DNA of 6,480 nucleotides from Patulibacter sp. (GTDB lineage Bacteria > Actinomycetota > Thermoleophilia > Solirubrobacterales > Solirubrobacteraceae). Where the stretch lies: contig JALRCL010000596.1 of the NCBI GenBank assembly GCA_023268575.1, forward strand, positions 1 through 6,480. Direction: 5' to 3'. Made by a program: the position numbers and the translations under genes. Positions 1 to 4,305 of this stretch are shown one piece after another (position 1 is the stretch's first letter; each line of letters starts with the position of its first letter). The notes under the pieces were generated by a model. It did not search any database. It was not told where the DNA came from and saw nothing but the letters and a program-made list of their open reading frames with translations.

Positions 1-869
1 GGGTACGCCGCGCGGATCTCGTCCAGCAGCGCGAACTTCATGTCGTAGGTCGACCCGTTGCCGGGCAGGTACGTGCCGACGAAGAACGCCGAGCCGCCAC
101 CGTTGGTGACCGGCACGAGCTTCCCGGCGGTGTCGGAGGCCTGGATCGTCCACGGCAGGACGACGACGGCGCACAGCCCGACGAGCAGCCCGGCGGACTG
201 CAGGCCCCGCCGCCACGACACCGTCGAGCCGAGCCAGAGGAGCGCCGTCAGCGCCAGCAGGGCCGGGACGAAGAGCAGGTCGGTGCGGGTCAGCAGGACG
301 CCGCCGAACAGCGCGCCGGCGGTCCCCCACCAGGCGAGCAATCGCGTCCGCCAGGCGAGGGCGACCGCCGTCAGGGCGCTCGTGACCATCAGCGCGCCCA
401 GCGGCTCGGACAGCAGGTTCCCTGGACCCCAGTACGCCGGTGGGTACACCGCGAGCACTGCGGCCGCCGCGACGCCGGCCCACGGGCCGGCGAGGACCCA
501 GCCGAGCACGAACACCACCAGCAGCGTCAGCGTCGAGATCGCGAACTGCGCGTAGTGCAGGACCCGCACGTCGTCGCGGTACCGGGGCGCGTCGTGCCCG
601 CCGAGCGTGGACTGGACGCCGTAGGCGAGGGCGAAGACCTGGGGCGTGGCCGGCGGCCAGTGCAGGGCCTTCAGCCGGCCGTTGCGCCCGGCGTAGTTGC
701 CCGTCGTCGCCAGGTGCTGCGCGATCGTCGTGTACGAGCGCGCGTCGGCCGACAGCTCGTTCGAGGGCACCGGGTGGGTGGCCTCGTGGTACCGGATGCC
801 GCCGCCGACGAGGAGCACCACGAGCAACGCGAGCCAGGCGGCACGCGGGACGAGGCGCAGGCGCGGCAT
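1..869 (-). CDS. GT-C membrane glycosyltransferase (ArnT/GT39-like), N-terminal part
   Basis: Reverse-strand frame open from ATG at 869 to the left edge, giving about 290 residues without a stop (MPRLRLVPRAAWLALL...); the C-terminus lies outside the window. It looks like a polyprenyl-phosphate-sugar-dependent GT-C transferase of the ArnT/GT39 type. A basic N-terminus is followed by a first membrane helix (~10-24) and then an extracytoplasmic loop with the pattern SADARSYTTIAQHLATTGNY (39-58), where Asp42 sits at the usual first-loop acidic position. Hydrophobic segments follow at ~108-127, 131-143, 157-172, 183-193, 197-214 and 226-240, and then the family-like stretch VLPWTIQ...TNGGGSAFFVGTYLPGN (237-271). 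A NLLSEPLGAL motif at 151-160 is typical of these enzymes. The ATG is preferred over an in-frame GTG at 878 because that GTG would lie inside the promoter-like hexamer TATCGT. The family is inferred from motifs and the sugar substrate cannot be predicted. The gene is divergent from the 915 gene. Confidence 0.85.
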   Translation of the reverse strand, partial: MPRLRLVPRAAWLALLVVLLVGGGIRYHEATHPVPSNELSADARSYTTIAQHLATTGNYAGRNGRLKALHWPPATPQVFALAYGVQSTLGGHDAPRYRDDVRVLHYAQFAISTLTLLVVFVLGWVLAGPWAGVAAAAVLAVYPPAYWGPGNLLSEPLGALMVTSALTAVALAWRTRLLAWWGTAGALFGGVLLTRTDLLFVPALLALTALLWLGSTVSWRRGLQSAGLLVGLCAVVVLPWTIQASDTAGKLVPVTNGGGSAFFVGTYLPGNGSTYDMKFALLDEIRAAY

Positions 870-876
870 CGCGCGC

Positions 877-882
877 ACGATA
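877..882 (-). promoter_or_regulatory. Candidate -10 of a leaderless promoter for the glycosyltransferase
   Basis: Read on the minus strand this is TATCGT, matching the actinobacterial TANNNT pattern (4 of 6 to TATAAT). It ends exactly 7 nt before the ATG at 869, so transcription would start at or next to the A of the start codon. No Shine-Dalgarno sequence precedes that ATG. I see no convincing -35 element. This is inferred from spacing only. Confidence 0.4.
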
Positions 883-901
883 CGGCACCGGCCTCGGGGG
901 G

Positions 902-907
902 TACCGT
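902..907 (+). promoter_or_regulatory. Candidate -10 of a leaderless promoter for the 11-mer repeat protein gene
   Basis: TACCGT (TANNNT) ends exactly 7 nt before the ATG at 915, which suggests a leaderless transcript. Only a run of G at 896-901 precedes it and there is no proper Shine-Dalgarno sequence. Its -35 region would fall on the oppositely oriented -10 at 877-882, so the two divergent promoters would compete for the same DNA. Inference only. Confidence 0.4.
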
Positions 908-914
908 CATCTCC

Positions 915-1556
915 ATGTCCTCCGAGCCCCCTGCCCGCGACCTCCCCGAGGAGACCCGCGACGCCGACGACCCGCGGGAGGAGGAGACCACCGACGGCGA
1001 CGCCCCGGCCGAGCCCGAGGAGGCCGAGACGGCGGTCGTCTCAGCGAGCGCCCCGCAGGAGGGCCTCGACGGCGACGGCCCGACCGCCCCCGCGCCGACC
1101 GGCGCGGCGGCGGCTGCCCAGCAGGCCGCCGACGCCGCCCGGGCGCTCGGGTCGCAGGCCTCGGAGAAGGGCCGCGCCCTCGGCGCCCAGGCCTCCGAGA
1201 AGGGCCGCGCGCTGGGCGCGCAGGCCGGCGAGAAGGGCAAGGTCCTCGGCGCGCAGGCGGCGGAGGGCGCGCGGGTGGTCGGCGACCGCGTCGGCGCGGC
1301 CGCGGCGGCGACGGCCCAGGCCCTGCGCGAGACCGACGTCCAGGAGATCGCGAAGAGCACCACGACGCTCATCGAGACCGCCCGGCCGTTCTTCCTCGCG
1401 GCGTTCGCGACGGCGTTCTCCGTCCTCGCCTGGGTCGAGGACCACGCGTCGGTGGCGATCGTCTTCGCGCTGGGCGCCGTCGTCTTCGTGCTCGGCGCGG
1501 CCTACTCGCGCGAGATCGACGCCCTGCTCACGCGCCGCGGCGACCCGGAGGACTGA
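915..1556 (+). CDS. Small membrane protein with acidic N-terminus and 11-residue helical repeats
   Basis: 213 residues, not recognised as a named family. Residues 1-60 are strongly acidic, rich in Glu, Asp, Pro and Ala, and probably disordered. Residues 64-76 are Ala/Gln-rich. Residues 77-120 hold four consecutive 11-mers with the consensus ALGAQASEKGR, the last one degenerate. They resemble the amphipathic-helix 11-mers of group 3 LEA (LEA_4) proteins. Residues 121-155 continue as a probable helix (GDRVGAAAAATAQALRETD...). Two hydrophobic segments, ~158-174 and ~178-196, are separated by a short WVEDHAS turn and form a membrane hairpin, leaving a short charged tail. With no signal peptide and an even number of membrane segments, both ends probably face the cytoplasm. 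A stabilising or membrane-associated stress role is only a guess. The start is the ATG 7 nt after TACCGT; upstream extension would run antisense through the glycosyltransferase gene. It is divergent from that gene and convergent with the TetR gene. Confidence 0.82.
   Translation: MSSEPPARDLPEETRDADDPREEETTDGDAPAEPEEAETAVVSASAPQEGLDGDGPTAPAPTGAAAAAQQAADAARALGSQASEKGRALGAQASEKGRALGAQAGEKGKVLGAQAAEGARVVGDRVGAAAAATAQALRETDVQEIAKSTTTLIETARPFFLAAFATAFSVLAWVEDHASVAIVFALGAVVFVLGAAYSREIDALLTRRGDPED
1143..1274 (+). repeat. Four tandem 33-bp in-frame repeats coding for 11-mers
   Basis: The four 33-bp units start at 1143, 1176, 1209 and 1242. They encode ALGSQASEKGR, ALGAQASEKGR, ALGAQAGEKGK and VLGAQAAEGAR. 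The DNA units differ at several third positions while the amino acids stay close. This suggests an old duplication held by selection on the protein rather than a recent slippage event. Confidence 0.9.
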
Positions 1557-1591
1557 GGCGCGCGAGCGGCGCGCCGGTCGGGCTCGCCCGA
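1557..1591. terminator. Two tandem GC hairpins between convergent genes; possible bidirectional terminator
   Basis: The first hairpin has 7-bp arms, GGCGCGC (1557-1563) and GCGCGCC (1569-1575), with a 5-nt loop. The second is TCGGGC (1578-1583) against GCCCGA (1586-1591), which folds as a short stem with a CTCG loop. They fill nearly all of the gap between the stop at 1554-1556 (+) and the TetR stop at 1593-1595 (-). There is no U-tract in either direction, so they are not classical intrinsic terminators. Position and symmetry still favour a termination or transcript-end role. Confidence 0.5.
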
Positions 1592-1592
1592 T

Positions 1593-2234
1593 TCAGACGG
1601 CCGCGACGCGCCCGTAGAGCGAGCGCCAGGTCGCGTCGGCGAGCCCGGAGGCGAACCGGGCGTCGGCGACCGGGTCCGCCGTCCGCATGCGGCGCACGTG
1701 GCGCGCGACGTTGCGCTCGAGGCTCCAGGCGACGTTCTGGGCCAGGAGCTCGGGATCGACGTCGGAAGGGAGCTCGCCGAGGTTGCGCTCGTCGAGCAGG
1801 CGCAGCTGCAGCGCGGCCGCGAGACCGTCGATGCGCGAGCTCCAGAGCTCGTCGACGGCCGGGTCGCGCAGGGCGGCCTCCGAGAGCGCGTGGAGCACCG
1901 GCAGGTGCGCCCGGACCGCCGCCACGACGACCACGAGCGTGCGCTCGAGGCCCTCGACGCCGTCCGTCCCGGCGTCGACCCAGCGGGAGAGCGCGGTGAA
2001 CGCCGGCTCCGTCACCCGCTCGGCAAGCCGCACGAGCAGGTCGGAGCGATCCCGGAAGTGGACGTAGAACGTCGACCGCGCGACGCCGGCCTCGCTCGCG
2101 ATCCGCTGCACGCCGAGGTCGTCGAAGCGGTGCCCGTCGGCGAGCAGCCGCTCCACCGCGTCGAAGACGCGCGCCTCCAGGCCGTGGGACCGGCTGTCGA
2201 GCATCGGGCGGTGGGATGTCCGGGGGTGAGACAC
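1593..2234 (-). CDS. TetR/AcrR family transcriptional regulator, EthR-like
   Basis: 213 residues from a GTG start. The N-terminal DNA-binding domain covers about residues 20-68. Its helix-turn-helix reads QRIASEAGVARSTFYVHFRDRSDLL (43-67), with the hallmark STFYVHF recognition-helix end. The C-terminal ligand-binding domain resembles EthR: ALRDPAVDELWSSRIDGL (121-138), a later LLAQNVAWSLERNV segment (163-176) and a WRSLYGR ending (203-209). Such proteins are usually repressors released by a small lipophilic ligand. The start is the GTG lying 7 nt after a TACCGT hexamer; an ATG ten codons on (2204) is an alternative, and neither has a Shine-Dalgarno sequence. The gene lies 123 bp downstream of the secreted hydrolase on the same strand. 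It is a candidate regulator of the hydrolase and of itself. The ligand is unknown. Confidence 0.93.
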   Translation of the reverse strand: MSHPRTSHRPMLDSRSHGLEARVFDAVERLLADGHRFDDLGVQRIASEAGVARSTFYVHFRDRSDLLVRLAERVTEPAFTALSRWVDAGTDGVEGLERTLVVVVAAVRAHLPVLHALSEAALRDPAVDELWSSRIDGLAAALQLRLLDERNLGELPSDVDPELLAQNVAWSLERNVARHVRRMRTADPVADARFASGLADATWRSLYGRVAAV

Positions 2235-2241
2235 GCCCGCG

Positions 2242-2270
2242 ACGGTAGAGGGCGCCGTCCGCGGTTTCGA
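2242..2270 (-). promoter_or_regulatory. Candidate leaderless promoter of the TetR gene
   Basis: On the minus strand, TCGAAA (2265-2270, 4 of 6 to TTGACA) is followed after 17 bp by TACCGT (2242-2247). That hexamer ends exactly 7 nt before the GTG start at 2234, so the transcript would begin at the start codon. The -35 part lies inside an inverted repeat (2255-2283), a common position for autoregulation. Predicted from sequence only. Confidence 0.4.
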
Positions 2271-2283
2271 CCGGACCGGACGG
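2255..2283. promoter_or_regulatory. Inverted repeat upstream of the TetR gene; operator or hairpin
   Basis: Arms CCGTCCG (2255-2261) and CGGACGG (2277-2283) are exact inverse complements. Inside them CGGT (2262-2265) and ACCG (2270-2273) pair around a TTCG loop, leaving a 3-nt bulge (2274-2276). As DNA it would cover the -35 region of the TetR promoter and could be the autoregulatory operator. As RNA read from the + strand it has a UUCG tetraloop. Read from the hydrolase side it could reduce read-through, but no U-tract follows. Confidence 0.4.
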
Positions 2284-2357
2284 AGCGCCGATGCCAGCCA
2301 CTCGTACCCTCGTTGAGGCGGTGGCCGCCCGGCGTCCGCCCGGTGATCGCCGGCCGC

Positions 2358-4085
2358 TCAGTCGGGGAGCGCACGCCCGAGGTCCCCCGGCGGCAGCACC
2401 GGGACGAGCAGCCGCGACCGCGCGACGTCCACGGTGTTCACGGCCGGCAGGCTCGGCAGCGACGCGAGCGACGAGCCGACGAGGTGCAGGCGCAGCTGGT
2501 GCCCCCGCCGGAAGACGTTGCCGATCGGCCAGAGCTCGACGCGGTAGGTCCGCTCGGTGCCCGGCGGGGTGTCGACCGGCCGGTCGTAGCGCCCGTAGGG
2601 CTGCACGATCGTGCCGTCCGCGTCGCGCAGCGAGCGCTCGGGATCGACCTCGGGGTAGCGGGTGCTCAGCCGCCCCATGCCGACGGGGTGCGCGCTGCCG
2701 TCCGGCCAGACGTCGGAGACCACCGCCCAGATCGCCGTCTCCGGGAGCGTGCTGGCCAGGCGGACCTCGAGCGTCGCCGGCCCGGCGACCACGACGTCCT
2801 CGCGCAACCAGCGCGTCGTGTACGTCAGGCCCAGCGCGCCGGCGAGGTTCGTCTGCGACAGGAGCGGCACGTGCTCGGTCAGTCGGTCGAGCCCGGCCGC
2901 CCCGGCGATCGCGGCGTTGGGCACGTCGGTCGCCGTCAGCAGCGAGGGCAGCGTCGCGTAGGACTGCCGACCGCCGATCCGCGGCGTGCCGGTGGTCAGC
3001 GAGCCGTCGTTCGCGCTCGCCCCGCGACCGCGATGCGCGGCGTCGAGCCGCAGCGCCTGCCAGCGCGTGCCCGGCACCGGCCAGTCCTCGGCGTCCCGGC
3101 GCACGTAGCGGCCGGCGAGGTAGCGCTGGCGGTCGCCGTCGGCCAGCGCCAGGCGCACGCGCGGCTCGCGGTCGACGCCGTTGTCCACGCCCGCGACGTA
3201 GTGCTCGAACCAGCGCCGCATCGTCTCGTCGCGGAGTCCCAGGCCCTTGGGCACGCCGTCGTGGGCCCCGGCGACGACGAGGTGGGCACCGTCGGCCTTC
3301 AGCGCCTGGAAGCCCTGGAAGGCGCCCCGCGACTCGACGTCGAAGAAGCCGTCGGTGAGCAGCATCGGCAGCCGGTTGGCGTTGCCGCGCCAGCCGCGCT
3401 CGCGCCACCATGCGTCGAGGGTCGGGTGCAGCAGGTCGCCGACCCCCGACGTCAGCAGGCCTCCGAGGACGTCGAGCGCCGAGCCGGGGTTGCGCGCGAG
3501 CCGATCGGTGCCCTGCGCAACGGCGATCCCTCCGATCCCGGCGAGCACCGCCGCTCCGGGCACGATGTTGTTCACCCCGCCCGGGACGAGCAGGTCGCGG
3601 TAGAGCTCGTGGGTGCCGGAGCCCAGCACGATGGTCCGGACGCAGTCGGGGAGCTTCTGGTGCAGGGCGTTGTAGATCGTGATCGCGCTGGCCGAGAAGC
3701 CGTTGATCCCGATCCGCCCGGCGCTCCACGGCTGCTCGCACGCCCACCGGAGCACCTCGACGACGTCGCGCTGGGTGCGCGCGGCCATGATGTCGAAGCG
3801 CCCGTCGCTGTCCCCCGTTCCGCGCAGCTGGACGAGCAGGCCGTTGAACCCGGGCGGCCGCTCGTAGGTGACGTTGCTGCGCCCGTACGGGCTGAACTCG
3901 ACGATCGTCGGCCGCGGGGCGACCGGCCCGTCGCTCGTCAGGGTCGCCTGGAGGCGGACGCCGTCGGAGGCGGTGACGCCGAGCTGCTCGGTGGCCGCGG
4001 CGGCAGGGGCGGCCGTCAGCGCGCCGGTCGCGCACGCCGCGGCCACGAGCCATCCGGCGCGTCGCGTTCCTCGTCCTCCGAGCAT
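2358..4085 (-). CDS. Secreted CocE/NonD-type alpha/beta hydrolase (X-Pro dipeptidyl-peptidase S15-like)
   Basis: 575 residues from the ATG at 4085. A signal peptide is clear: basic GGRGTRRAG, a hydrophobic stretch to ~27, then APAAAA|TEQ with cleavage near 31. The TRRAGWL segment leaves Tat export possible. The mature protein has the CocE/S15 layout. An early strand carries VEFSPYGR (62-69) and the family motif RGTGDSDGRFD (88-98). The nucleophile elbow is NGFSAS with probable Ser131, the acid probably Asp249 in TDGFFDV, and the base probably His275 in VAGAHDG. A C-terminal beta-sandwich (PepX_C-like) spans ~425-560. The elbow is GxSxS instead of the usual GxSxG. It probably hydrolyses an ester or amide outside the cytoplasm; the substrate is unknown. 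The ORF stays open to an ATG at 4145, but the strong ribosome site and the signal peptide fix the start at 4085. It is divergent from the PucR-type gene. Confidence 0.93.
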   Translation of the reverse strand: MLGGRGTRRAGWLVAAACATGALTAAPAAAATEQLGVTASDGVRLQATLTSDGPVAPRPTIVEFSPYGRSNVTYERPPGFNGLLVQLRGTGDSDGRFDIMAARTQRDVVEVLRWACEQPWSAGRIGINGFSASAITIYNALHQKLPDCVRTIVLGSGTHELYRDLLVPGGVNNIVPGAAVLAGIGGIAVAQGTDRLARNPGSALDVLGGLLTSGVGDLLHPTLDAWWRERGWRGNANRLPMLLTDGFFDVESRGAFQGFQALKADGAHLVVAGAHDGVPKGLGLRDETMRRWFEHYVAGVDNGVDREPRVRLALADGDRQRYLAGRYVRRDAEDWPVPGTRWQALRLDAAHRGRGASANDGSLTTGTPRIGGRQSYATLPSLLTATDVPNAAIAGAAGLDRLTEHVPLLSQTNLAGALGLTYTTRWLREDVVVAGPATLEVRLASTLPETAIWAVVSDVWPDGSAHPVGMGRLSTRYPEVDPERSLRDADGTIVQPYGRYDRPVDTPPGTERTYRVELWPIGNVFRRGHQLRLHLVGSSLASLPSLPAVNTVDVARSRLLVPVLPPGDLGRALPD

Positions 4086-4089
4086 GGTG

Positions 4090-4099
4090 CCTCCCCTCC
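4090..4099 (-). promoter_or_regulatory. Ribosome binding site deciding the hydrolase start
   Basis: On the minus strand GGAGGGGAGG is followed by CACC and the ATG at 4085, a strong Shine-Dalgarno match with 4-9 nt spacing. It supports 4085 over the upstream in-frame ATGs at 4145 and 4130. The signal peptide starting at 4085 agrees. Confidence 0.8.
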
Positions 4100-4121
4100 G
4101 GCGGTGGCCGCCGGCGCAGTC

Positions 4122-4141
4122 TGCGAACATCAGTGTTCGCA
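4122..4141. promoter_or_regulatory. 20-bp palindromic operator candidate in the hydrolase promoter
   Basis: Perfect 8-bp arms TGCGAACA (4122-4129) and TGTTCGCA (4134-4141) flank a TCAG spacer. The size and symmetry suit a dimeric helix-turn-helix repressor. It overlaps the last base of the predicted -10 hexamer and covers the expected transcription start of the hydrolase gene, so binding there would block initiation. Candidate binders are the EthR-like TetR protein or the divergent PucR-type protein. It is relatively AT-rich compared with its surroundings. No second copy was seen in the window. Confidence 0.6.
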
Positions 4142-4170
4142 ACATAGCCGCGGCTCGGGAGCCAGGGCAA
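4141..4170 (-). promoter_or_regulatory. Candidate promoter of the secreted hydrolase gene
   Basis: On the minus strand TTGCCC (4165-4170, 4 of 6 to TTGACA) is followed after 18 bp by TATGTT (4141-4146, 4 of 6 to TATAAT and a TANNNT match). The predicted start lies near 4134, inside the palindrome, giving a leader of about 50 nt that contains the strong ribosome site. Not experimentally supported. Confidence 0.45.
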
Positions 4171-4250
4171 GGGCGTCCTGCGGACGTGGCCCGGCGGGCC
4201 GTCCGGCGGGTCGGCGGGGCAAGAGTTCCCCCGCAGGCGGCCCGCGGGCA

Positions 4251-4256
4251 TAGGCT
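4251..4256 (+). promoter_or_regulatory. Weak candidate -10 for the PucR-type gene
   Basis: TAGGCT fits TANNNT and would place the transcription start near 4263, with a leader of about 43 nt before the GTG at 4306. No good -35 is visible. The adjacent TTGACG (4256-4261) resembles a -35 but has no -10 at the right distance downstream. Three copies of yCGGCGGG (starting 4191, 4203 and 4211) lie upstream. Confidence 0.25.
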
Positions 4257-4288
4257 TGACGCTCGCGTGTCGCCGGAGGACGGCGGCC

Positions 4289-4298
4289 GGAGGGAGGA
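4289..4298 (+). promoter_or_regulatory. Ribosome binding site deciding the PucR-type start
   Basis: GGAGGGAGGA lies 7 nt before the GTG at 4306. It is the only strong Shine-Dalgarno match upstream of the conserved domains in this frame. It selects this GTG over the long upstream extension that would run antisense into the hydrolase gene. Confidence 0.8.
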
Positions 4299-4305
4299 AC
4301 CAGCC

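Noticed and set aside
440..1999. Arg/Ala/Pro-rich plus-strand frame overlapping four annotated genes or gaps.
   Set aside because: It lacks domains and overlaps the better-supported glycosyltransferase, repeat protein and TetR genes.
2317..2329. GGCGG-TGG-CCGCC hairpin between the hydrolase stop and the TetR gene as a terminator.
   Set aside because: It has a short 5-bp stem with a 3-nt loop and no U-tract; such stems are common by chance at this base composition.
4124..4139. Possible LexA/SOS box, because CGAAC and GTTCG arms are present.
   Set aside because: The Gram-positive/actinobacterial SOS box has a 4-nt gap between CGAAC and GTTCG; here the gap is 6 nt. It is better described as a TGCGAACA-N4-TGTTCGCA palindrome for another regulator.
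4086..4145. N-terminal extension of the hydrolase from ATG 4145 (20 more residues).
   Set aside because: It would bury the signal peptide, lie over the palindrome and predicted transcription start, and ignore the strong ribosome site in front of ATG 4085.
1698..4253. A long plus-strand open frame (about 850 codons) opposite the TetR and hydrolase genes.
   Set aside because: Its translation is low-complexity and rich in Arg, Val, Asp and Gly, while both opposite-strand genes have clear family motifs. It is a GC-driven shadow.
3868..4305. Upstream extension of the PucR-type frame into the hydrolase gene.
   Set aside because: The extension is antisense to the conserved hydrolase N-terminus, and GTG 4306 has an excellent ribosome site at 4289-4298.
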